From assembly GCA_947095535.1 (NCBI GenBank), contig OX352773.1, forward strand, positions 213,300,093 to 213,364,092: a stretch of DNA of 64,000 bases, in the 5' to 3' direction. The translations under genes and the position numbers were made by a program. Shown here one piece after another: positions 48,626 to 59,560 of this stretch. Within the stretch, counting starts at the first letter, position 1. Each line of letters begins with the position of its first letter. The notes beneath the pieces are model-generated. The model was not told the origin of the DNA and did no database searches. It saw nothing but the letters and a program-made list of their open reading frames with translations. Source of the DNA: Poecilobothrus nobilitatus. Taxonomy: Eukaryota; Arthropoda; Insecta; Diptera; Dolichopodidae.

Positions 48626-48900
48626 TTAATGTATTTCTGTTTTACTCTAACATATTTAGTTTTTCTCTAGGATCCATTTCCATTTTCACTTCATTTTTGT
48701 TTTTACAAGTTTTTGAGAGCTTTTCTGTCGGTTTTTAACAGTGTTGTACATCCGGAATTTTTCTTTTTCTGACTATATCCCACGCTTTCATGAGAATAAA
48801 AAATGCAATTATAATATATTGAATTCTTCACACTACTATGCGCCTAAAATAGTAGAAACTTATATGTATTTTAGACAGATTTTGTAAAAAAAAGACAGTC

Positions 48901-48958
48901 CTGCATAAAATTAAAATCGATGAAGACTCTGTTTTCCATCTACTTTAATTTTATGCAG
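48901..48958. other. stem-loop, 22-base arms
   Basis: CTGCATAAAATTAAA at 48901 is matched perfectly by TTTAATTTTATGCAG ending at 48958. The stem extends with three mismatches to 22 bases per arm, around a 14-base loop. It could be a remnant of inverted transposon ends or a small RNA-like hairpin. Nothing in the flanks decides. Confidence 0.6.
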
Positions 48959-49858
48959 CAACGAAGATAAACAAATTAATAGATTAAACTTTAAAAAAAT
49001 GAGTACATTTTAGATCTTAACTCAAGGGTTAAGATTGAAAAGTTTGATAGAAATATGAACACCTTATTACGAACAAAAAATAATTTCGAAATAAAAATTC
49101 AAATAAATTCGATTATTTATTGCGAAATAAAACAAAAAAAAAATAAATAAAAGAAGTAAAGCAATAATATAAAAGAGTAAATAAGAAAAAAATTATAACA
49201 GTAATAAATACAACAAAGAAAAGACAAAAACGGATATAATAATAACATGGTACATGAAAAACAAAAAAAAATAAGAAAATTTGTCCTGATTTCTTTAAAG
49301 GATTTCCTTATGTTTGATTTTATTTTTTTTTTTGTCTTTATTTTAACCCTATCACATTTAACATATATACATTATATATATATATATATCTTTTTTTTGT
49401 CATATTTTGAATAATAACTTTAAAAATTCAAAAATTATGATGTATTGTTACAATTTTTTTTTTATTTTTTTGTTTGCTTGAAACAATGTATGATGTTGCA
49501 ATTCTGGTAATAAAATAAAATTAAATTCGAAAAACAAAAACCATAAACTGGTAATTTTAATAAATCCAATCGAAATCATTTTTTTATTTAAAATTTTATA
49601 TCAAAAAAAAAAAAAAAAATAGAAAAAATGTTTCATTGTTGCGCTAAAGTCATTCTTGAATAATATAATGTCCCTCGTAAATATTTTTCATTAAAAGAAA
49701 TTAATTTAAAAAAATTTTTATATTGAATAAATGTATCCTTTGTATAATATTTCGAATATCTCTAGGAAACGGATATTCAATCATAATATATTGAAAATTT
49801 TTTTTAATATAAGGACAAGTTATGGACATTTAATACAAAATTTATTCAATATATTATG

Positions 49859-49909
49859 TACATAATATGAATATCTATTATATACATAATATGAATATAT
49901 ATTATGTAC
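49859..49909. repeat. 24-base AT palindromic unit, two tandem copies
   Basis: TACATAATATGAATAT.TATT occurs twice at a period of 24. Each unit is close to a palindrome. Confidence 0.8.
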
Positions 49910-52024
49910 TAAGAAAAAATATATCCGAAATATCAATCGAAATGGTAACAGTAATTATAGTAGATAAATTTAAAAAAAATGCCATTATATACTCCGAATC
50001 AAGAAATGAATTATAATATCATTATGAAAATTGCAATGTAAAATGATTAGATTTGAAAAATCTGAACAAAAGAAGTAAAATACCTATACTAGCGCTGTTA
50101 AAATTTTATTTTCAACTGTAAAATTTTTATCTAAATTTTAGTACAAAAAATATTTTATCAAGGATTTCATTTAAAATTAAATTAAAAATATAAATTGTTC
50201 TTGAGAATTTACCTTAATCAAAATGAAAAGGGAGCGAAAAATTTTTTCATTACTATTTGAATCTACTTAATACTCAATACTCACTCTTCATGAAAATGTT
50301 TTAGATTGGATTCTTTTATAAAATACATTAGTCATAATAAACTGAAATGATTGACTCAGAATTATAAATCAATGACAACTAATAAAATTATTAATAGAAA
50401 ATACATTCACTAAAACTAAAAAATAAATAAAAATTTTTAATTCATCATTTATAACTCACAAATTTAAAAAAAAAAAAGCTCTGGTGTAAATATAATTAAA
50501 TGTCAGCCTTAATTCACCCTAGTATGTAATTTCGTTCGGCTTTAAACCTTAGAACTATTCAATTTCATTTTGGTAGCACTTATAGGATAAGCACAACTTT
50601 GTATTTTATGTCATTAATATTCAAAATTAAGTTACTATTAGGATTAATATAGTATCTTCTCTTTCTTTTGGAAAACAAAAACTTTTTTTTTTTATTTTAG
50701 GTCAGTTTTGGAGTTTTTACTTATATTTTTCTGTTCTGTTTTTGTTTTCTTTTCTTTTTTCTTTTTCATAATACCTATCATAATATAAAAAAAAGGATTC
50801 TATAAAACAGAATTTTTATATAAAATAAAAACATAAATTGCTTCAACAGGATAATGGGAATTTTTCAATAAATTTTCAATAGGAAATAAAAAACAACGCT
50901 AATTTTCAATTTAATATAAAAAGTTTTTTAACGTTCGGTAAATTTTTCTTATTTTCAATATTTTATAATAAAAAATTTCTTTTCAAATATTTTTTTGAAA
51001 ATTGAAAAGTGGAAAAAAAAGTGCATTAAATTTTACTTATACCTTAAAAATATTGAAAATACTTTTATACATTTATTTTAGTGTTATTATTAATGTTCTA
51101 TGAAAAGACAAAGTATGAGATAATATTTTTCATAAAGCTGTCTCTTTCTTTCTCATTTTCTTTTATATAAAAGTTTTTTTTTTTTTCTTAAATCAAAAAA
51201 ATATAAAAATCGATTACCTGTTCATTCTCATCAGTTTCACTTTTATATTTTTTCAGTTATTATCCTGATGAATATCTTTCAGATATATTATAACGGTATA
51301 TAATAAATTTTGATGATACTATAAATGCATGAAGTAAAAAAGAAAAACAAAAACATAATACATTTGCTTACCTTTTTGTTTTTTTTTTGATTTTATTTTT
51401 ATAATGTACCTACAGTATAGTATATAAAAATACATACTACTATTTAGTATGTTACATTTATAAATGTGTAAATATCCTTTTTTCCAGGATATTAGTGTAA
51501 GAAAGTAAAAACAAGTATAAGAAAAATAAAATGATCCTAAATCCTAAATAAATCCAAGTTTTTTATTAGTTTTTTTTTTTACTTTCTTATTTTGGTGATT
51601 TTTAATAAAGTGACCATCATCGATTTAGAAAATGTTTTATGTTTGTTTTTTCCTTTTTTTTGTATTAGATCCTGTATTATAAACCGATATATCCTTGAAA
51701 TAATATTAGTCAAAATAAAAATAAAAGTTTTTTCAAAAAAATATTGGTAGGGTAGATAAAAGACAGGGTAGATTCAAGGTTAATCTATGGTGTATTAGAT
51801 TGGTGAAGTCTGAAGATTTGTAAGATATTGGAAGAAGGTTATGATTCCACTGTAATCATTTAAATAATTTAGTTATGATAAATCTTCGATTAAAAAAAAT
51901 ATTCCGTTTATTTAAAGTTTCTGTACAGCAGGGCATAGAAGCTCCTACTCCGGGAAATATAGTGAATATAGATATCTGGAGTATCATTAAACTGACCTAA
52001 GTGTGCATTTACAGTTATCTCTAC

Positions 52025-52184
52025 ATACTTAGCTACTGTATCATAAATTATCTAATTCGTATTTAATGAAGACTTAAATACGAATTAGATAATTTATGAT
52101 ACAGTCCTCATTAAGTCTTCATTAAATACATTTAACTCTTCATTAAATACGAATTAGATAATTTATGATACAGTAGGTAAGTAT
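52025..52184. repeat. nested inverted and direct repeat cluster
   Basis: A 47-base segment (52025-52071) recurs inverted at 52138-52184 with one mismatch. Its core also recurs inverted at 52074-52105, forming a perfect 32-base hairpin with 52035-52066 around a 7-base loop. The two right-hand copies are therefore direct repeats of each other. A further short piece (CTTCATTAAATAC) is repeated at about 52118-52130. The core reads GAATTAGATAATTTATGATA. The near-perfect identity shows a recent origin compared with the surrounding worn repeats. Confidence 0.92.
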
Positions 52185-52427
52185 ATTACAGCTTAATACA
52201 CTTACATAAAAAAAAATTTCCTCTCTCTATTTCTATATTGTTATATCTTACGGCTTTTTTGTAGGTTTCGATTATAAAAATTTCTTTCTGTTTTTACCTC
52301 GTTCTTGCAACTTATATTTAATTTTTAAACTTGTTTGAACTAAAAGTCTATTTTTTTTGCTGCCATTTTGTCCGACGATGACGATTATGTCCTGCCATAT
52401 CATATCTCTTGCTTTCTTTGGCTTTTT
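52185..52427. other. short unassigned stretch
   Basis: A slightly GC-richer patch at 52350-52425 is open on the minus strand (KARDMIWQDIIVIVGQNG). I do not recognise it, and it runs straight into the adjoining repeat, so it is not called. Confidence 0.4.
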
Positions 52428-52790
52428 TATACCAGTATGAACATATGTTGAAGGGTATATTAAATTTGCCATTACGTTTGTGAAACCTTAAAGGAATCCA
52501 GCTAGATATAGATTCAAGTGTATGGATCGGTTCAGAATGGAATTCTGATCCGATTAAGCTATGTAGGCCTGTGTAAATAACTCTATTGAAGCTAAGTATC
52601 TGAAATTTTCTGAAAGGATGTTGATTTATATGGCAGCAGCTTTTGTAAAATTTGTTTGGTATAGAGCAGTAGGTTCAGGGAGCTGTCATAGAACTTCTCT
52701 CTTAAATGAAAATAACTCAGTGTCATACAACTCTAAAATTTATATAAATATATCTCGGCATTTAATTAAGTAAAACATCTGATATGTTGT
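52428..52790 (+). repeat. dispersed fly repeat, copy 5 (plus, hairpin start)
   Basis: Starts with a degenerate TATACC / GGGTATA hairpin (52428-52433 and 52453-52459). It continues with ACGTTTGTGAAACCTTAAA, AGCTAGATATAGATTCAA, GTGTATGGATCGGTTCAG and CTGATCCGATTAAGCTATGT. It follows the order of copy 1 (GTTTGTAACACC, AGCTAGATATACC, GTATGGATCGGATCAG, GAGCCATGT), but the CCGTCC run is lost. The 3' boundary is unclear. Confidence 0.68.
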
Positions 52791-55589
52791 AAAAGGTGAT
52801 CAAGTTTTATGGAAACAGAGCTTTAATTTCGTTTAAGCTTTTATACATTTACAATATATTTTTTATGAATTTTGTGTACAGTCCTGTATCAATGCATAAA
52901 TGGAATGTTTTATAATATGTTAACAAAAATATTGTATAAAAACAGCCTGTTTCCTTTACATTTTTTTTTCCCGAACTTCATCTTTCTAAAATTATATAAA
53001 ATATGAAAAAATGAAAATGGGAAGGAATCTAAATTACATTAAAGGACATCAAGTTCTGTTTTTTTTTTATGTTATGTTTCAAAACATAAAAAAAGGGCAT
53101 TCTATTATAGATCCTTTATGGTTTTGGTTATACTGAATAATGTCTAGAAGTAAACAGTAAAATCAAATATGGTTTTTGTCCTAAATAATTGATTGTGGTC
53201 ATCACTTAAAAGCAAAAAAAAAATAAAGGGCAAAAACATGTAAAAGAAAATTGACAAAAATATCAAAAAGGTACGAAATAGTACAAAAAAAGGGGAAAAG
53301 ATTGACATACAAAGGACATTAAGGGATATGAATAAAAAACAACAAAAAAAAAGTTTTTTTTTTTTTTTTTGGAATTGATAACACTTTAAATTTTTTGCTT
53401 GTATTTATAATGGGCAATATACATACGTTCAAATACATAATATATATACATATGTAATAAAGTCAGGTAAAAAAAGGCAATGAAAATCTAATAGAAAGAA
53501 GAAGAAAAAAAAAATGTGATGAATTTTTTATTAGAGAATTTTTACCGTTATCTTTTTTTTACATTAATTCGACTTCAGCTTTATTGTTTATTTTTTGTTG
53601 TGGTTTTTTTTTTATGTTGGACATAAAAAAGAAACAAAGTACGGACATGTGTAAAAGTATTAAAAATTAATTTTTCATCGATAGAGAATGTAAAGTTGTT
53701 CATATAGAATTCAATGGGCTTTGTTTTTTAAATTTATATATTATTATTTCAGTAGAATTCATGAAATTTTATTCAAAGTGGTGTATGGCGTCAATAATTT
53801 CAATGGAATTATTACAAGTTGAAAGTTCCAATAGCTTAGATAAACTTATATGATGGGGAAATTTTATACAAACCTTGAAGGAACAAAGTTGTTGTATATA
53901 CAGTTTTTATGTAGCTATTTATATATCTAATTAGGTATGTTAAGAAATGTTTGTATGTCTTCAACAAATGTTTTTAAAATTCAAATGATGGAAATTTAAA
54001 TACAACACTCATATTTTTTACGACACGTGGTATTTTACACGAAAACAAATAAGATAAAAATGTTGGTCCTATAATAAATATAATTGAATAAAATTTGGAT
54101 TTATGTTGAACTAAGGATTAAAAGATTAAGTTTAACTTGTCTTTTATCAATAACATAATAAAACATATATTTAAGAAATAACAGATATGAAAGAGGAAGC
54201 CTTTTTTTTAGATAAAGTGGAGATAGAACATTTAAAGCAGAGTAGTTTAAGGTTACTTTTAGCTGATTTTTAAAAATACTTCATAAATACGCATTTTGTT
54301 CTTACTAACAAAAGGTACACAAAATTTGCATTATTGCTTTTCGGAAAATTACTTTTCATTAGTTGTCCTAAAACAAAATTTAGTAAAATCTACAAAGATC
54401 ATTGTTATTTCTAAAATTCTCAAAACCGTCAAAGATAAAACAGCGTTTTTGTAACGTTGAAACAATTTATTGCGTCAAATTCAAATTTAAAACCAAAAGT
54501 TTTGATTCTTCAATCTGAAAAGATCTGTTTCTTCATTAATTTGTTTATTTTAGCTGCTACAAGTAAAAGTGTTAATAAAGATGAAATCAGACATCTAGCA
54601 TACATCAGAAATCGGATTGGGGTTTAAGAAATTAAGCTTTCTGAAATTAGAAATAATATCTTAAAAATAGGAGCAGTTAGAAATGATTAACTGCAAAATA
54701 TTTTAGAAACAATTTGAACAATCGAATCTCAAACAACTTTTTATGTAGCACGGCTATTTTTTATTTTAAGAACTTGGATCATCGTGTTGAATTTAAAAAA
54801 ACTGCGATAAAAATATATATTACTTTAATATAATAATCCATAAAACCATACCATATCAATTATTAAAAAATAAATAATCATATTACAATAATTTATCATA
54901 AGATCTAAAAACAAACCTTTCTCAATTTTTAAAACATTATCTGGCAAAGATTTTTCTCTATAGCGAAGCACTAGCATTTATCAACTGAAATTCCCGGATT
55001 TCAGAAAGGACTACTATATAAATGAGAAGCTTTATATTTATCATAAAATGTTGCATATCGCATACTCCAATTTTATTTTATGTTCGCCTCCTGTAATTCT
55101 GTTAATAACAAAAACTACAGGCCAAACACTTTATCCTTTCAAAAAATAATCATTTAACCAATACAAACGTATTTTTTTTTTCTTTTTTTGGTTTTAAATT
55201 TAGTTACATTATAAAGAACATTCCGTTGTCTCATAATTTAGTGGTACATTTGACATTAATTGTCCTTAAGGGTACAATTTTATGTTAAAAAGGTTATCAC
55301 GGCACATAATACATATTGTATACATCCAATACATTTTGCATTACAATGTTATATGGAGTTTTTAAGTTAGATATTTAATTATTAATTTTAAAAATGTAAA
55401 TAAGAAATTTTGTTTTAGAATTATTAGAAGATTATAATGTAGGTATTTAAATGTTGCTTTCAAGAAAAAGTAATAATAAATGTTAATAAACAAGTTAAAT
55501 ATGTGTGTACTTTGAAAATATTTCACTCTAAAAGAAACTTTATGCTCCTTATTGCATAACGTTATTTGCAATGACTCCTTGCTATATGC
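52791..55589. other. non-coding AT-rich gap
   Basis: No gene or recognised repeat. A/T homopolymers occur, for example at 53,355-53,370. The open frame at 55362-55631 (minus) partly overlaps the next repeat block and is not credible. Confidence 0.5.
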
Positions 55590-56245
55590 CATATTAATTT
55601 TAGGTGCAATAATTTTGGAACTAAAGCCCATAATTAAAAGGAATTAAAACTAGCGAGCTTTAATTACTTCTGAATTGGAATTTTTTGTTATTAAAAGAAG
55701 AGAGTTATAGAATATGTAGAGCAAACGCATTAAAATGAATTTTAGGGTTTTGGATAAAATTCCTTTTTGATTATCCCTTGGTTATCCCTGGTTAATTATT
55801 TGGTAAATTTGGTTACATGCATATGTGCGTTTTGAATTAGGAGGATTATATACATATTCTGGAAAAAGCGTATAACCCTGATTTTGTAACCAATTCTAAA
55901 ATCTCTCCTAATTCAGAAACTCGAATATGCATATATCTAAATATTCTGTAAACTTGTGGCTCATTGAAGTGAATCAAAAGTTCCAATGGGACTTCCAACA
56001 TGTCACCAAATAAAATCCAGTCAAATAAAATACAGGTTTATGCTATCATAACCTTTGTGTTACTCAGTCGGCTTTAATTCTGTTTCGACATGAACTTAAA
56101 GCCCACGATCTAGTGGAATTAAGAGCCGTGAGCGTTAATTCTTTTTTCAAAATGATTTAAAGCCCACGTTAATTCCAAAAATTTTGGGATTAAAGCCCAC
56201 GAACTTTATTACCTCTGGCGTTCTGTCACTGCACCTTAATTTTAT
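55590..56245. repeat. AAAGCCCA repeat block with internal fold-back
   Basis: A unit containing TAAAGCCCA followed by GGAATTAA, GCGAGC and TTAATT.CTTC lies at 55613-55670. It recurs at 56090-56145 (TTAAAGCCCACG, then GGAATTAAGAGCC, GAGCGTTAATTC). Two more TTAAAGCCCACG cores follow at 56157 and 56191, and an inverted GGCTTTAATTC at 56070. Between them TGCATATGTGCG..GAATTAGGAGG (55818-55846) is inverted at 55902-55932, flanked by GGTTAC / GTAACC. AATTTTAGGTGCA near 55596 and the reverse complement of TGCACCTTAATTTT near 56230 may be terminal inverted repeats. It looks like one non-autonomous element of about 650 bases. The family is unknown. Confidence 0.55.
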
Positions 56246-57689
56246 TGCTGATCTGCATAATGAAGGCCTAGACGCCTAAATGGTATTATATTAAATTTCC
56301 CTTATTTAATGTATTTTATGTTTTAAGTCCCTCTATTAAAACTTTAAAAAATAATTCAATTTGATACCAATTTTTGTATGCCCGGACTGAGATATACCGC
56401 ATTAGGTTCTTTATTTTAGATTAAAATTAGATCTTTTGTTTGTGGATTAATTACCAATATTTGAAAGTAGATGCTTTTTATTATTTTAAATCCACTACAT
56501 TATTTTATATTTTAATTTAAAAAAAGAAATACTTACCTAAACAAAACAAACTGTAAAGAACAAAAACACAACCAACTTTTGATTTAAGAATCCTAACAAT
56601 CCTAAAGAGATAAATTTTAAGAACAAACCAAGTTTTTGTTTCAACATTTTTAGTTTTTTTCTATTTAGTTAAAAAACGAAAAATTTTAAACTTTTATAAA
56701 ATTACAAAATAATGTATTAAATAAATCCAGGACATAACTCATATGAAAAAAAATCCTTTATTATATTATTTTGTATTATTATTATTCTCTTGTCTCTAAT
56801 TATTTTAATTTTAATCCTTGCAGCAAAATGTTTTAATTTTTTTTTTTTCTTTTTAATATATATATTTAATTTACAATTTTTTTCCTGCTCCTTATAATCC
56901 TTTTTCATTTTTATTCGTTTCAATTCTATATTCTTATAAGAATTTAAAATTCTAAAATGTTAAAGTTATGTAAGGATTGTAAATTGTAATTCATTATATC
57001 TTAAGAATTATATTCTTGTTTTAGTAAATATAAAATATACAACATACGATTTATATGAAAAGTTGAATATTTATATGTACTTATCATTAGTTAAATTATA
57101 TATTTTTTATATTATGTATATTATATTAATGTGTGTTCTTGATTATAAGTAATTTATTGTCCTTGTAAATATCCCATATACAGACAATATACCAAAAAAT
57201 GAAAAAAAAAGGAAAGAAAAAACTTTTCAGGACCATATAGGAACCACAATTAATTTTAAAAAATACGTGAGTAAACTTTACTTTATAAATTTCAAAAACT
57301 GAGTAGTATCCTGGAATAACAAAAAAAAAAAAAAAAAAGCGGAAACCCTACAGCATAAAATTACATTTTTAAATGTACAGAAATATATGAAAAGGATAAT
57401 AAAGGCATACGAATTAAAAAATGAAAGTCACTTTTCTTTTCGTTTTCTTTTTTTTTTCTTTTTTAAGAAAATTTTACACTAAAATTAAATTGTTTTAAGA
57501 TTCTAAGAAAGTTTACGAAAATTTATTTGATACTTTTACATTACAACAAAAATTATTTTCGAAAACAGGAAATTGTAATTGAAAAGGACTGTGGAACTGA
57601 TAATTATATAAAAGAATCTGTATGATAGTATGAGACGACAATTAATTTAACCAATGTAAAAGCATATGAGGCTTTTAAAATTTCTTTGA
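56246..57689. other. non-coding AT-rich gap
   Basis: No gene. A/T tracts, including an A run at 57,320-57,338. The open frame at 56717-56923 is Lys/Ile low-complexity. Confidence 0.5.
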
Positions 57690-58247
57690 ACAGCACTACT
57701 TTTATTGTTGTTGTTTTCACTCTGTCTGTCAGTCTGTCCGTCTGTTTACAAAACTAATACACACTATAAATGAATGAAATTTTAACCATGGATAGGTTTC
57801 CTAAAATTATATTGTCTTAATATTGTAAAATAACTTTCTTATGTAATTTCAACCATTATGAAGTTAAAGCGCCTCAAAATTTGAAAAGGCAAAATTTTTA
57901 AATTCGTATTTATCTATTAGGTTTTGCTTAACTTTTTTTCAATTTGAAAATAGGACATTTTTTTAGCTATATAAAATATCAAAATTATACAATTTTTTCG
58001 TAATTTGTTATTTAAATCTACCGTTATGTAAAAACAAAAATTTGCAAAATTTCCATTACTTCATAACTCCGTAACGTTTTTATGCAGAACCTTGAAATTT
58101 ACAGAAGAATGAATTTGAAATTATCACAAGTTACTTCAGAAATTTTGCTTAGACTACATCCTGTTTAAAAGCTATTAGGGGTCAAAAATTGAAAATTTTC
58201 TATTTGTTGACACCTGTAATTTAGACTTCTTTTCTTCAGCTTTTTAG
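57690..58247 (+). repeat. dispersed fly repeat, copy 6 (plus)
   Basis: Begins near a pyrimidine-rich TTGTTGTTGTTTTCACTC, then CTGTCTGTCAGTCTGTCC, GTCTGTTTACAAAACTAAT, ATGGATAGGTTTCC, and ATTATACAATTTTTTCGTAA. Then come TCTACCGTTATGTAAAAAC, CAGAACCTTGAAATTTAC, GGGGTCAAAAATTGAAAA and GACACCTGTAATTTAGAC. The last four blocks match copy 1 and copy 2 in order. Confidence 0.7.
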
Positions 58248-59532
58248 AGGTTTTGCTAATTATATAAGGTTGCCTTAACATTTTTATAATTATAAGCTTG
58301 TAAAGTTTCCTTAGAATAAAGTGTCTGTTGATTTTTGAGAATTTTTGTTTTGTTATGATGCTTCTGTCAAAATGTTTAGTTTTAGAATCTTCCTTTCTTT
58401 TTTTATAAACTTTGGATGCTCAGTCCTTTCATGTTAAATTTTATTTATATATGTGTATATAAAAATGCATTATATTGATTTGATATTTTGTAATTAATTT
58501 AGTCAATTACCTGACAACAAAATGATTAATTTAAAATTAATTTGAATTTTGCAATTGAATTAAATTTAATTTAATTAAAAATTTTTTTTTTTTTATTTCT
58601 TTTTTGACAGTCATATAATCAAAATTTTGCAATGAATTTTATAAATTTTAATTTTTAATTTTTTATCTATTTCCAGGTAAATACAAAAGAATTTATTACA
58701 AAAATTAAATCCAAGAAATTGAGGTGTTAATAAGATGTTTATACGATGTCAAAGATTAATCTATAAAAGATGAAAAATTCTGGTAGTTAATCATATGCAG
58801 TAAATATTGAAAATCATATACTTATTTGTAAACTATTCTGTTTTATAATTCGAAAATTCATCAAAACTAAAATTTAATATTAACAACAAGATAATTTCTA
58901 GTTTTATAGCCCTATAATTGCTAGTAACCACACATAAAAATCAATAGATATTTAATTTTTGTTTTTTTATTTAAAATAATGGAATAATTTCCTTTTTTTT
59001 TAAATAAGAACTAAAACCAAAATTGAAACTTAACACTCTATATTTAATAAACATTTTTTACAAAACAATTTTATTGTAATTATACCTATGAAAATCCTCT
59101 TTAATTTATATTCCATAGCTTATAACACTTGAATTCAATATTTAATGTGGTAATTTTAATAAAATTTAATTTATACCACAAAATACTGAAGAATTATAAA
59201 AATTTGAATGTTAATGACATGATATTTAAAATATTTTAAATATTTTATTCTAAATAATTTAAAAGAATAATAAAAGTAACCATTAAAACCATAGATTTAG
59301 ATACTTTGATGTTTTCATTTTTAATTTAATAATAAATCTTATAAAAACAACTCTGCGTAATTAGTCATTTAAATTAATCTGATAGATCCTTTAATTACTC
59401 TTTCTTCTCTTCGTACTCTTTAGAAAATGTACTATTTTTTTAAACTAACTGTTTTGTTTTTAAATTAATTTTTTGAAATAATTTTCTTTTAAATTCGGAA
59501 AATTCAATATAAACATTTTTATCTCATCTTTG

Positions 59533-59560
59533 CTAAGCACCGTATAGTAACAGTGCTTAG
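59533..59560. other. short hairpin CTAAGCAC / GTGCTTAG
   Basis: Perfect 8-base arms around a 12-base loop, isolated in AT-rich DNA. No function assignable. Confidence 0.6.

Larger units (their letters stand above)
48626..52024. other. non-coding AT-rich gap
   Basis: No gene. Contains the hairpin at 48901, a (TA) tract at 49371-49388 and a tandem duplication at 49859-49909. Otherwise A/T homopolymers. Confidence 0.5.

Noticed and set aside
52272..52472. 66-codon minus open frame with QDIIVIVGQNGSKK
   Set aside because: The frame runs into the start of a dispersed repeat copy, and its N-terminal third is repeat sequence. No homology recognised.
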